NCBI GenBank assembly: GCA_037903475.1 | Contig: JBAJFG010000111.1 | Span: 3,162,001 to 3,226,000, forward strand | Origin: Ancylostoma caninum | Taxonomy: Eukaryota; Nematoda; Chromadorea; Rhabditida; Ancylostomatidae | Direction: 5' to 3' | Length of the DNA stretch: 64,000 nucleotides | Shown: piece by piece, positions 28,501 to 40,800 of the stretch | Position numbering within the stretch: the stretch's first letter is position 1 | Layout of the letters: each line of letters opens with the position of its first letter | Position numbers and translations under genes: made by a program | Notes under the pieces: model-generated | Database searches by the model: none | Told to the model about the DNA's origin: nothing | What the model saw: only the letters and a program-made list of their open reading frames with translations

Positions 28501-31500
28501 TACCCAATCCTTCCAGCAACTGGCTATCAAAGCGGTTCCAAGTAGAGGTTATAGAATTTTTTAAGCTTGTTGTGCCAATAAATGCTCGATTCTAGCTATA
28601 AATGTCATCTTGTGGGATGCTCCAGACATTTTCCTATTGCTAATATCAGAAGACCAAAACTACCGTCAGCATGGGTTTCCCAAAGTATTCATTCGTTGAG
28701 CGACGGACATCGGTCACGCCACTCCTTTGGAGGAAAGTGAGGTTAATGTGCTCGGCAAGATGGAAGGGTTGATCACTAAAGAAGCTTCAGAGTTCCACAG
28801 AATTCGAATATGTAGTAATGGAAATAATATCGAGAACGCTGTTATGCTATAAACCGTCTCCCACCCAAATTCCCTTCATCCAACTAAAACATAGTGCGTG
28901 AATAACATGGTAGCCTTCCAACTCATTTCGCTAAGCAGACAAAGTCAAGACTGCCGAAATCGTACTCCTTATTGAACTTCAACGGCGGCTCTGATGATGC
29001 GCGTAAAGGAAGAAGAGGTAGACCTGAATTGTAACCAAGCTCGTATCGCCAGAATTGAAGTTAAGTTAAATTCATTGTTTTTTCGTCGAAGATTGCGAAA
29101 AGGCTTCGCAGTCTACATCTTCTTGAAGTTGTAGAGCAACGAGCATAAGAGTGATTAACTACCTGGAAGTCTATCAAACGAAAATTGAAGAATATTATTC
29201 CGAAAAGAAAAGCAAAGAAAGTTGGTTCCAGTAGGTGGAAATGTGCATAGAGGAACGCTTGATGACTAGGCACGGATCGAATGAGCCAGCATATGTGTTC
29301 ATTTAGCATGCAGTTGTTTCATCTGCTTCTTAACCTCTGTCACAGGTGTCGGAATTTCTTTTGTCCTATTTGCCGAAATCTCCGAGACAAAGCATACGAG
29401 ACGCACACTTACATCAACACGTGCAAAAATAGAATGATCGCACAATTGATACCTCAGATGTGGTACTGAAAAGAAACTACTCACGTTTGCAGACGCAGGG
29501 GAAGCATAGGCTGTAAAAGCGGACTGAGGTTGTGGCATACCAGTTTGGAGAGCAGAGGGAGCTGCAGTCCAATCGGCCCTGTAAGATTGTATTTTATGAG
29601 GCTTTTGTTCATTTCACAGATGATCGACAGCTCACATTAAGCAAATTATCGCGTGTACTTTTTTAGCGAAGATCGCGGGTATTGTACATATGGTCAAATG
29701 GAATGAAAAAGAATGGAGCGAAATAAGCTAATTCAAAAAAAATTGTCGGAATTGATTTCAAATTCTAGTACAAGTACTCGTAGACGACATGCTTTGTTCG
29801 TGATAGTAAATAAGTAAAGCCTTCGCAACCTATTCAGAATACGGCAGTAAAAAAATCTTTTAAAAAAACTAGATCTGGAACTGAGAAAATACTGTGATGA
29901 AGTGGTTAAAAGAAACGTGACACGAACACGGAGTGGCATGCTCGTTAAAACTCACACAAAGACGTTGTTTACAGGGATCGTAGACGAACTCGCGCCAAGC
30001 AAATCGTTCACACTTGGTTCCGTAGCAGTAGGAGCACCCGTTGTTAATTTCACACTATCGAACACACCAGGAGGTTTCACTGGCGAATCGGAGGTAAAAG
30101 TGGTAAGAGGGGTCTGAAGAGTTTGCTGATGTGCTGCCCAAGTTTAACAAAATAACAAACCGGAAACCAACACTGAATAAATCTATGGCTTTAGCTGGTG
30201 AAGTTAAATCTGATGGTACCGACGGAGCATCCAAACCGAGTAAGTCAAAGGAAGCCGAAGACGTAGTAGTTGCGGTAGTTGTTGAAGAGGATGCAGGAGC
30301 AGGAGGACGTAAGGCAGGAACATGAGCTGCACCAACTCTTGTGATGTCTGAAAGCAATGGAAAAAATACAAAAAACTATGAAGAGAATGGTACCCCATAA
30401 TATCCTCTACAGGGTGCACACAAATTATTGGCGGCGGTTTTCTAAGCCCCAATCAGCTGTGGCTGAGCGAATTCGAAGGCCATGTTGTGTGTATGATTTC
30501 TGCAGCAATACTTACCGTAAACAACAGCAAGTTTGCCGAGTGACTTCTTTCCTGGTCTATTATATGAAGACTTGGGGAAGCTTTCAGCTTAGACCACCCT
30601 TGACACGCAAGTGTTATTTCAGAAGATATTTTCAAGATTCTTCAGGGACGAACTTCAACCAGTCTATTCCTACCCATCTAGTACTATTACTTACACTCTG
30701 ACATATCCAAAGCGGACTTGCAATGGTGCAAATGAAGTGAATTAAGTGGACAATCCCCTTCAAGCTAAAATTCAAGGTAGTCACCTGTGAAACGAGTTTT
30801 GAACGACATTTGCTTTGTAAACTGGGGATGAACGAGTCTGCAAGAACCAATTTTTACTAGTAGAATTGGGAGTCTTTCACGGTTTCAAAACGACTACTAT
30901 ATTTCCTCTTCTCTTCTGTTTATCAGTCCTGAGTTCGCAGAAAAATGGCGAAGACGGGTTTAACACCTGTTTTTACCATGGTAGTCATTTAGTGGTCCAA
31001 TCCACGGTGAAAGCACAGTAGTTGAGACTTAGTCTTGAACTATCATACATGAATGATCGGAGTCTCCTAAGCCTACCCCAGAAAATCTTCGAAGGTAGGG
31101 AGCCGTAACCGACCACTTGTCACGGCTCCCTACCTCGCAATTTGACCGGCAGTATTACTAAGGACTGTGTAGGTACAAAAAGAGGTCATTCGGAAAACCA
31201 GCTGCTGTCTACTGTACAGATGACTCAAGCAAAAATACCTAGAGCATGGCTTGTGAATTCCATCAATCCTACCCAATCCTACCCGATTGGAGCTCAAAAA
31301 AAACCATGCGCCAATAATTCGTGCGCAACCTGTAGTAACCCGAGTCATGTGCTGCATTATCCCAACGCCATTCTAACTCAAAAAATTGCCAACCATACAA
31401 AGTGCATCGCTACTTGTTTAAGTGCATCGCTACTTGTTTAATGAGCATAAAACATGACATCGTGTGGAGAAAGCAGGGTTAGGATGTCAGAGAAATTTTG

Positions 31501-34500
31501 CGAATCCCTTTTAATAATCTGCTTTCCTGGATATGATGGTCTGGACTTTGCTTATTCTAGAATTATTCCAGGGAACATTACTATACCGCTTTCTTTCCTG
31601 ATATTCAATAAAATGCCCTCATAAATAAGGGAACCATTTCCTCCGAGCTTGTCTAATCTATTTTCTTCAAGTCTACATGTTAACCACATATAGACAATGT
31701 CAAAGACGCGCTTATACGCCCTTTAGAGGTATAAACTTCGTGCGCTAAACGTAATCTATGACGTGGTTCGATTGGAGCAATTTTTCTACAGGGTTTGACC
31801 ATCCGACGGATTGTAAGCACCCCCTAGCAGTTTAAAATCCATAAATTGAATTGAATTAGGCTTAATGAATGTTACATCACATGTTTAGGAGCCTTCGTAT
31901 GCAAAAAAAGGTAATGACTATGGGCAATTTGGGCAAGGTGGCAGCTGTTCTGGCTACTCTTGCGAAAAGAGAGCAGTTTCCACAACCTAAGACAAAAGCA
32001 ATGCTTTCGCTTACCAAGAAGAACTATTAAGATAGGTGTTTCTAGCAACGCTGGACATGCCAAAGCACTGTCGAACGAAAAGATGAGCGAATGAGTAAAC
32101 GACGGTCCAGAGATAGAAGAAACGACCCATTGTCAGAAGTCGAGAGTGAGCAAAAATTCAGCAAAAACGCCAGAGATTCAGAAAAACCGCTTAAAATTTT
32201 TCGTTTCGATAAGCGCGTAAGAGGTGCGTATGAAAATGATCTGTGACAAGTTTGAACTAAGACAATCAGAGGTGAAGGACTAGCGTGAATACAACGCCGA
32301 GTAATCCATGAAACACAATTAACAACCTGTTGTCCGAGCAGTTGGAACGGGCTGGGGGTTCGACCTAGCCGTGGCAAAATCTCCAAAATCGTCGTCAGAT
32401 ATAGGCTAGAAGATAGCGTATTCAGAGAAAAACGAATATGGATAATAATTTGTTGGGAACAAATACGTTGTAGAAACTAAAAAACCTCACATCTTGTCTA
32501 AAACCTAGCTCCGGGGAAATTGATCCCCTACGAGCTTCTTCAGGGAACTGGAATGAATTCACTTCCTTGGCAGTATAGTCCTCTCTACAACAAATGAAGC
32601 CAACTCAAAAGCAAAGACTATTGTGTATAACAACGGTACCACCTATAATCTCCATATGACGTATTCTTTTTATGCCTTTGATTCGCACCGTCATCCCAGT
32701 CATCGTCAAAGCCACCCACCGAGCTACCTACAAAAGTGATAAGGATTTCAAAGCAGGATTCCAGGGCGATTATAAGTGATGAAGAAGTAATTGATACCAA
32801 CTCACTGTTATAAGAACCACCACGACCCATACGGATGTCTTCAGAGGTGTAACCTTGGTAGCGGTCTTTATTATCTGATTTCACCTTTTTTCTTTGAGCT
32901 CGGAGTTTGTCGTCATCCCCAAGGAGTTCCAGGATCAGCTTAACACGATGACGAACTAAAAAATGTTGAATGAAGAGAAATTTGAACGATTCTGCCTTCT
33001 TAAATAGCCTGGAGTAGAACTAGGAAGGCGGGATTTCGCAGAGCGCAATCTATGGATACGCGCTAGGGAGGGTGAAAGAAAGAATGACCAACATTTATGG
33101 AGTAAGCTCCTACAAAGAAGGTATCTCTATCAACGCTCACCCACTGGTCGTATTCATGACCAGCGTGTAAAATAACATCTATAGGAAGATTTCGGGAAAA
33201 CCGTAGTGAGAAAAACGAGATGAAACAATTACGATCCACCAGTTGGTCGTATTGTGTTTATCTGTTAATGTGTAGTATAGTACCGATGAAGTGGAGCGAT
33301 ACAGAAATACCTATGTGGAAACTCGAAACATGATTGAAATCGAAGACTTAGAGTACTATAAGAGAATATGATTCAGAAATAAGAGAGATTTGTCGTTTTA
33401 AAGCGGAACCCTTGAATTCGTATTCGTCCTACATTCTATAAAGCTTACCCTTCAAACCACAAAGTATTCAGGAAAAGGGCGTGGTAGCTCAACTACCTAG
33501 CTACCGCAAACAGTTTAGAGGTACACTTCTAGCATTCGATCCATTGCTTTATTTGGAATAACCCTGGAGAGGCGCTTCTTGACCAGAATTCTTCAAACAC
33601 ACTTAATGCTGAGGAGCTAACGAAGAAGGGCTCACTACCTAATAGCAAAGTACATCTGAATCTCAAACGTAAGGAACACTTAAGGAATTGAGAACAAATT
33701 CTTTCCTATTTGCAGAACCTCTTCAAATCTAGCTCCGTATCAGTACTATTACAAAGTGCGCATCTCCCACAACCGTTTAAAGACCCTTTCTAATTCTGCC
33801 CACAGAGATTCTCCATGTATGAGCAAATAGATCAATAAATAAATAAATACGTGCAAAAAAAACAATACTGGGAAACCGAAGTTTGGTGTGCTCCCCACCC
33901 ATTCATTGAGAATCATGCTAGAATGAATAAATGAATCTCACCATTTAGGCCCTGATCTCTTCCACGGTCATCGACGTATTTGTAATGCTCCAGCACCCTA
34001 TACATAAGTTGTGACGATAATAGAAGGTGAAAAAAGAAAGGCTCACACAGCGTGTGGAAACGAAAAATTCAAAAAGAACCTCATCTGGAAAGTGTGATCA
34101 CGAGCATTGCCAATCACTCGTTCACTCCCATGGAAAAGTAGGTGATTCAGTAAGGTAAGACTCTGAAGCAAAGAAAATGCGAACGGATTCAAAACAAAAA
34201 TTGGTTCATTGGGATTACCTTGTAAACTCTCCTCCATGCTGTTTTATTATCTTCTAGCATACGTTTCCAAAGCAGATTCATAACCTGATGAAAGCCCTCA
34301 TACCTGTGAAAGATAGTCTCCAACTATATAACTATAACAACATTTACTTCATAAAATCATAAGTCATCTCTACACCGCTACGATATAATACTGCCCCTGG
34401 AACAGGTGTTGATATCGTTGCCTTACTGGAATGTATAATTGGCAATTTCCTTCATCTGTGGACCTGTCGGTCCCCAAGGGTCCTCATTTGTAGCCTCGTA

Positions 34501-34704
34501 GACGAGATTTTCGGCTTCAGTATAATTCATCACCATGGTGTGTCTAAAATAAGACGCAGAAACATGAGCCGTACATACAGTGGTAACGGAGAAAATCATT
34601 ATATGAGTAACTCACACTGATTCACCCAACTTCTTGATCTGATAAGGGATATTATTACTGATCTGTTTTGTTAGATTTGAAATGCCGGACAAAAGTTCCG
34701 ACAT
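22516..34704 (-). CDS. CLINT1: ENTH-domain clathrin adaptor, epsinR/CLINT1-like
   Basis: EpsinR links PI4P membranes, SNARE cargo, clathrin and AP-1 at the trans-Golgi and endosomes. Minus-strand exons: 34704-34616, 34543-34427, 34303-34219, 34162-34080, 33997-33942, 32955-32806, 32727-32643, 30580-30516, 30347-30172, 30113-29956, 29578-29485, 24120-24007 (or to 24031), 23969-23816, 22547-22516; 477-485 residues. The ENTH domain covers about 30-175: YTEAENLVYEATNEDPWGPT, NLLWKRMLED, WRRVYK, NHLLFHGSERVI, YVDDRGRDQGLN, LLGDDDKLRAQRKK. The tail is Ser/Thr/Pro-rich with acidic Phe/Trp motifs suited to adaptor ears (GGFDDDWDDG, residues 199-208), FDLLGLD, and near the end STWAGASSLIDLDNLG, like CLINT1 STWSDPSVNISLDNLL. 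Shorter than human CLINT1 (625). Exon 8 has a weak acceptor, the 24007/24031 end gives an unusually short or weak-donor intron, and the last exon rests on phase and GTAGGT only. Confidence 0.88.
22750..23010. mobile_element. GC-rich palindromic element in last intron of ENTH gene
   Basis: A strongly GC-rich island in an AT-rich intron, built of CGGCGACGTCGC-like words. It contains a clear inverted pair, ACGTCGCCCAGCGACAA near 22889 and TTGTCGCTGGGCGACGT near 22940, and outer complementary words around GCCGCGGCGGCA and TTTTGCCGCGC. It resembles the GC-rich MITEs at 41504-41714 and 60075-60925 in style. Ends were not resolved. Confidence 0.5.
24121..29484 (-). other. 5.4-kb intron of ENTH gene with unassigned open frames
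   Basis: This is the interval between the exon ending in PASAN (29578-29485) and the exon starting PTGSTSD (24120). The codons join in phase, so no further exon is required. Two minus-strand open frames look somewhat protein-like: 24142-24333 and 25474-25722 (82 codons, including YTEWRTNLTDYSNQAEHLLT). Neither was recognised. A mariner-like terminus (CAGTGTGTTTCATAAGTATA) is at about 28190 without a found partner. Confidence 0.4.
24246..24823. repeat. Dispersed 50-bp direct repeat
   Basis: AAAACCACATGCGAACATCA, then ATCCACCAT and AATAAGTTCATAGCA, occurs at about 24246-24293 and again at about 24776-24823 with few differences, inside the large intron of the ENTH gene. Origin unclear: local duplication or two copies of a repeat. 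Confidence 0.7.
31397..31441. repeat. Short perfect tandem duplication
   Basis: The 21-bp unit AAGTGCATCGCTACTTGTTT (plus A) occurs twice back to back. It sits in the intron between ENTH-gene exons 32727-32643 and 30580-30516. Confidence 0.85.
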
Positions 34705-34720
34705 AGTTTCTGAAATAAAG
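34705..34720 (-). promoter_or_regulatory. Likely spliced-leader acceptor of the ENTH adaptor gene
   Basis: On the minus strand TTTATTTCAG is followed by AAACT and then the start codon, leaving a 5-base 5' UTR. Such a short leader directly behind a strong acceptor is typical of nematode SL1 trans-splicing. No cis upstream exon was seen. Confidence 0.6.
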
Positions 34721-37700
34721 AAGGATATGCATCGATGTTGACACGACACACATGACCACAAGTGAATGAACTCATAAAATCAACATCAGGACGCCATGAC
34801 AACCAACTCCTAAACACATACTACATATGACTTATGCTCAAAAAATGAATTCCAGCTGCTACTACCAGTAATGAACGTGTAAATACGAGGAAGGTCAAGG
34901 AGAAGTTGTGCGGTGAAGAGTACATAGCGAGATGGGGCACGACGCAATCTCCTGCGTTGCGTGCACGAGTTAGGCGCTGGAGCGCGCCAGGCCCCTCTTG
35001 AACGCATGTGGGTAACCATACGTGTGCACAGAGGACGGGAAGCTGTGTTCGTATTTCTACCGGCTCGGATGGGGAGAGGGAGGTCGTATGCAGTCTACTT
35101 CTTAGCACCACCTTGCTTATGGTTGATTTCAGAAGAGAACTATGTGGTCGCATGGAAAATTAGCTATCTACAAAATGTCAAAGCATTCAAAAGTAGCTGC
35201 AGCTAAACGTCACAGCATTAGTAGCGAACACACTGAAGAAAAAAAATGAAAAATTGCCATTGGTAACTCTGTAATGAGTGCATTACGAAGGCTGTTGCAA
35301 GTGCACTAGAGGTGTTACATAAATATGGAGCGCTGGTTGGTTCCGTCATGAAATGCGGTGGTTTGTACGTACGAGTTTGACAGCGGCCTTCCCTGTGTTG
35401 TAGGTTTAATGACGAGCAGTGTGCACATAGTTTATTTAAGGACCAAGGTTTCAATTGCTTCGATCACCGGCACGAGCCAACCAAGTCTTTCATCTTTCCG
35501 AAATCGTTAAGTTCTCATACATTAACTGCGTGCGATCGAACACCGGTCACGTCGATGGCACGCTGAAGTGAACACCGCTCACTGATTATAAGCACAGCGA
35601 TCGCGCAGTATCAGCATGGAAACTTCTCGATTAGTCGAGTGTGCGATCCGCGCACTCATACTATAAAGTTATTCATGCTTGCGGCGCGTCAAAGTTTACG
35701 CACCGATACACAGTGCAAAGGAGGGAGGTAGAAGAGAAATCCTGACAGGTCAGCAATGTTCCCAGTTTTGCCGTTGCGAGTGCCGCGCGATCAAACTGCG
35801 TTTCCATTTTCGCCGCTTCGGGTCGGTGTGAAAACTTTGTGAAGTTTTGTAGAGGCGCGTAAACTTTGACGCGCTGCAAGCATGAATAACTTTTATCGGC
35901 GTGAACGGTGTCCGATCGCACGCTTGGCGTCCATGGCACGCAAGCTGCACGCTATTATTGTCTCAGTTGGTGCCAGATCCGTTTAGAAAGATGAAGCGAA
36001 AGCGTATATATGCATGAGGTGCCTACAGAGCACATAACACACCAACGAAATGTGACACTGGACATTGTAGGGTTTAGTTCTTTGCATCGGAAGAAAAGAT
36101 AACAGCCACTTCTCTTCGAGTGTTGCAGCGATAGTTTTTTTTTTCGGAAGTCTGTTCCAATTCCAGCTTGAATTTTTCAACTTGAGAAACATTATGAAGC
36201 AACAACAGCTGTCATAACGAGTAGCACCTCGTCCTTTCGTGCTTTAAGTTTTCTTAATGCGTTGTAGTATATGTAGAGAGAAACCGAGAATTCAACATGC
36301 AAATTACAGGTTGGAAGAATTCTCGTAATTTCCCCTTAAAAAACTATAAAGATACATCGAATGATGATTGACGCCTATTAAAGTCGCCAAAGTTAAGAAC
36401 TAGTTCTAGATTGTCTCCGACGATGTACGCTGGATTCGTGGAAGGAATCCGTAGGCGCTATAACGATATCCCCTTACTCCCTGTTTTCCCCTTACAGGTC
36501 ATTGATCGGGGAGTCGGTATGCCACTTATCGGAGACATGTGCTCCACGTACTCCCACATCATTTCCGGGACCCATTCTAACATTAAAACACGCAGTTAAA
36601 AATTACTACGACTAACAAGCTTGAACATGCTCGACTTGCCAATGGCCTCTCTAATCTCTTTACGTAAAAATGTACCAATACCGACTCATTTCTGAACCGC
36701 CTGTACATACTAAAGGGTTCCTTCGATCTGTGTAGGTCGTTTGCTGGCGCGCTCCACCGCAGCACGACGCAACGGTGCTCCAGCGACACTACGACCTGCT
36801 CTCTTTTTTTGCTGGTAAAATTTGTTTTTTTCTTCTTTCTGACATTTGGCGTACTCTTCAGTATTATTTCATTTGTTGTGCGCACTTGCTATGAGTCTGA
36901 CCATTAGTAGCACCAGACAAGCCCCGGCCAATACTTCGAAATCAGTGCACATACCGAGCAAGCCGGAACATGCATAATTTGAATACCGGACAAGACTGCT
37001 ACTCATTACCGGACAGGCTGCCGGCATACACCGGGAAAGCTCCGTAAGGAGCGTTCGTGTGCCCGATGAAAGTGTTTGAAATCATAGCGTATAATGCTCT
37101 GGTTTAGATGTTGATTCGACTCATCTACTGTTTTGAATTTAACTGCGGCATTCTTCTGGAACGGTTTCCGTTTAGGCTTAGGCTAGTGCTTTTACCTAGG
37201 CTTATAAGGTGAAGCCTATAACCTTTTATAGGGTGCCCCCTCCCAACTCCCTTTTCGCCACGATTTCCGCTTGCAAGGCGTCATTGGTAACTGTAAGGTA
37301 TTTCATTAAAAAAAAGTACAGTGGCTGGACTAGAAATGAATAGTGAGTGTATAAAGTGGTTTTGGAGTTAGCTAGTTCTCATGTTTCAATGGTCGTCAGC
37401 ACCAAGTACCTCTGATATACCTGCTTTTCATTGCACATGTTTCAGAAATCATAGCTATGAATAGATTTTCCCGCCTAAGTGCTCCAGGAAATTTTTCGTT
37501 TTCCGCTTTACGTTTTTCGTTTAACGCCCATTTTGATGTTTGTCTTTCCCGTTTTATTTTTTACGGGTTTTGAAATCCCACCTCCGCATACCCCTGACCT
37601 GGTAAAGCCCAAAAATCTCAAAAAAAAAAAAAACAAAAGCCCTCCTCTATACTTTGCTTGCGGCTGCTATTTGATCTGTTGACTCCGTTTTTGTGGGATT

Positions 37701-37786
37701 GCTACAGGTTACCACGGTAGTATAGATTACCATGGACACGATTTTTCACAGAAACTTCTGAGATTCGCTCAGCAGGACTATTTCTC
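34721..37786. other. Divergent promoter region between ENTH adaptor and MVB12
   Basis: About 3.1 kb separates the two start codons, so it must hold both promoters unless outrons extend further. A MITE occupies 35514-35966. GC-richer sequence at 34930-35060 may be another repeat. No core promoter motif could be called with confidence. Confidence 0.5.
35514..35966. mobile_element. Long-inverted-repeat MITE, short copy
   Basis: About 450 bp with complementary ends (GTGCGATCGAACACCGGTCA on the left; CGGTGTCCGATCGCAC on the right) and an inner inverted pair around GTTATTCATGCTTGC. The word CAGTATCAGCATGGAAACTT and both termini are shared with the larger element at 38845-40260, so they are one family. 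Confidence 0.8.
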
Positions 37787-37800
37787 GATATTTTCAGGAA
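37787..37800 (+). promoter_or_regulatory. Likely spliced-leader acceptor of mvb-12
   Basis: GATATTTTCAG is followed by GAA and then the ATG at 37801, a 3-base leader, as expected for SL1 trans-splicing in nematodes. Confidence 0.6.
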
Positions 37801-40800
37801 ATGGTTGAAAGAGAACTCGTCAAGTCGGATGACTATGAGGCCACTTCTCTCCCACTTACTGCTCTCTGTATCGTGTCTGATAAAAACAAGTGTCCAAAAG
37901 GTTTCACACCAGTGAGCTTTTTTTTTTGTCTTTCTGGTTTTCACTGTTAAAAGAATCCAGGAACAAGAAATTAGTTGATTGTTGGCGGCAAAAAATGATG
38001 TAATGAATCAATCCAATGCTTCTAAACCTTTTTGGGATCTTGTATTTCAGTACATCCCAAGAAGGTTCGTCACCTCTTAAAAATTAGAGCCTGCAAGGTC
38101 ATGAAATCATTGAGCTTAAAGGCAAGGTCCGGTCAAAATCTTGCTCACCCAGGTTTTTTTACTCTATGTAGTCCAAACCATATGTGTAACACGTATCTCA
38201 AGTTTGAGATCTCGTTCTAAGCTCTACCGCTAGATATGGGACAAAACGTCCGTGGATTACGGTAGTCGTGGGAAAAAGCGCTCCAACCGGCAAGTGCTGC
38301 GCGAGTGCATACTGAACAATGCTGAACGCTCGGATACATAGGGCCTAACGTACACTTCGTGAAAGCTTCCCCACCCCATCAAATCGACCACTGGTCCTCT
38401 GAATATGAATTTTTCCTACGACGCCACAACAAACAGCATGTAGGGCGCGCCGTGTAACGTCATTTGAAAGCACGGACGCCGCAAACCCGCAAACGCCATA
38501 CCGAAATTGGTCGATGGAAAGCATATGTTGTGAGACCTTTTCAGGTTTTTTTTTCCATAGTTTTCGTCCAAGAGGTCGCCGTGGGCTACGAATCCAGTAG
38601 AAATTCGGGAGATGGAATTTTGCCCGGACCTTGCCTTTAAGGATTTCAGACATTCCGATGGAGCTGCAATCTTTGGTAAAGCCCACATTGCATATCTAAG
38701 CGTGTGGGCCTCGAAGAGAGAGAGATAATATTTGATTATGATCATTATTTCTAATGGATTTCTAATGGATTCTCAATTCACTCCACAAATTGCAAATTGA
38801 CCTCTATTAGGAATCGCGAAATCAGTGTGTCAATCGCATCACGTCCTTAGACAATAAGTGCGTGCCATCGGACACCGGTCACGCCGATGGCACGCCGCTT
38901 GTAATTTGAAGCACGCCGGTGCGCAGTATCAACATGGAAACTTCTCGATTAACCACCCATACAGTCCTTGTCGAAAAGATGGACGGATTCCGTCACTGCA
39001 GAAACGCGGCGGGACCTGAACGATGGATGCGGAGAGTGCATGCTGCAAGTGAGAGGGTCCAGTAGGTCCCAGCGCGATTCTGCGACCGCGACTGTATTAC
39101 AAATCTCAAACCGCATAAAGTTGACACCGTAATCGGAGAGCGTGCGCGGCGGGACCCGCGCGCGCTCGGCAGAGTCCGCCCTTTAAATTACCGTGCTTGA
39201 GCTTGCGCAGGCGACGTGCGCACCTCACCCCTTAGTGTTTTTGAGGTGTAGGAGAAGCGATTGAGGTAGGTGTCTATTTTCAGGCTGTTCTATGTCAAAT
39301 TAGGCGATTGAAGTGATGAAGACACATGACGGACACCTTTTTCCTTCCATTCTTTTTCTTTTCAGGCTAAGCGATACACAACGTTTCCTTCTTTTTCGTG
39401 CAGATGTTCTGGGGCTCGTACTGATTTAGGTGGCTCATTCTAGCATTGGATACTAGACTTGGCGTTCCATGAAAACTCTTTCTTGCAGTTTTTCGTTGGA
39501 TGGAAATGAATTTCCTTGTGATGTTTCTTTTATTCTGATGCCTACAAAATACGTGAACGTGTAGTTAAACAGAACTACGTTTCATCTGTGAGATCACCAT
39601 TCAAAGATGATTTTTTTCCACGTTCGGATCTAATGCCTCACTGAATGCTTCTCATTGAGACATTTTGATAGGCTCTTTCACGTTTTTCATGATTTTTTTC
39701 GTTTTAAAATCAAGCATTCCCCCTCTTCGTGCTCCTCGCTCACTCTAGAATCTTTATTAAGTCATCGATCATCTAACACAAACTAGACAAACAAACAAAA
39801 ATATATGAAAAGTTGAGATTTCTTCGGCAGAAAGTGAAAGCAACGGAGATTGTTGGGTATTGAATATGACGTTTTGAAAATCGCTACAAACAACAAAAGT
39901 TTCGTAGAACATGGTTTCCTAGAACATGGCGTACATTCATTTCATTCGCTTCTCCTACACTCCAAAAACGCTAAAGGGTGAGGTGCACATGTCGCCTGCG
40001 CAAGCGCAAGCATGATAATTTAAAGGGCGGACTCTGTCGAGCGCGCGCGGGTCCTGCCGCGCGCGCTCTCCGATTACAGTGTCAACTTTATGCGGTTTGA
40101 GATTTGTAATACAGTGCGACCGCGACGATATGAAACCGCACTCGCAATCCGTCTATCTTTTCGACAAGGACTCTACTCACATAATATCAGAATGCCATCT
40201 GCGTGGACGGTGTCCGATCGCACGCTTGACGTCCATGGCCGCACGCTATTATCATCTGAGTCTCTCCACCCCGGGCACGAGTACTAAGTCCCCTGAATCT
40301 GCCCGCCGGCTACTGAGTCCTGCCGGCCAATGACCACCACATGCTGCAATGTTGTTCAAAAAATAGCTAACTCTGTGTTTAGATTACAAGGTGCCACGAT
40401 GACGGCAGTGACGCAGATCTGTGGCGAGAGAGCACGTTTTCTTTATGGTCACGTCCTGTTCGGTATTTAGCGATTAGCCGTGAGATTCCTGAAGCGACTA
40501 TAAGGGTGGGTTCGGTTCACATGCAAATTTCACCGGATTTCTCTGCATTCATCACTTCAAGTTCTTGTCTTTGGGCCATACCTCTCGCCCATCGCTAGGA
40601 GCTATAGATGTTCATCAAAAATATCACACCGTCTGCGTTATGATGTTCATTTATTTGTTCAGCTGTCATTGAGTCCAGTTCTTTATTCCGATTCCTCAGA
40701 AACATGCGTACGGATGCTGTCAGGTTACCGATCAGTACTCTCGAAAACCCATTGCTGTACGTTTTCCCAGTGACTGTGGTGAAGCGCTAGTTTTTTCTTC

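Noticed and set aside
32043..32242. Plus-strand Arg/Ser/Glu-rich frame (RKDERMSKRRSRDRRNDP) in an ENTH-gene intron
   Set aside because: Opposite strand to the host gene, no start codon context or partner exons, ends in a stop with no donor; likely chance.
14494..34704. zig and ENTH adaptor as one operon (same strand)
   Set aside because: The 4.5-kb gap between them is far larger than typical nematode operon spacing, and no SL2-type context was seen.
38090..38650. Inverted copies of TTAAAGGCAAGGTCCGG as element termini
   Set aside because: Only about 20 bp pair up; the flanking sequence does not continue the match, so no element could be bounded.
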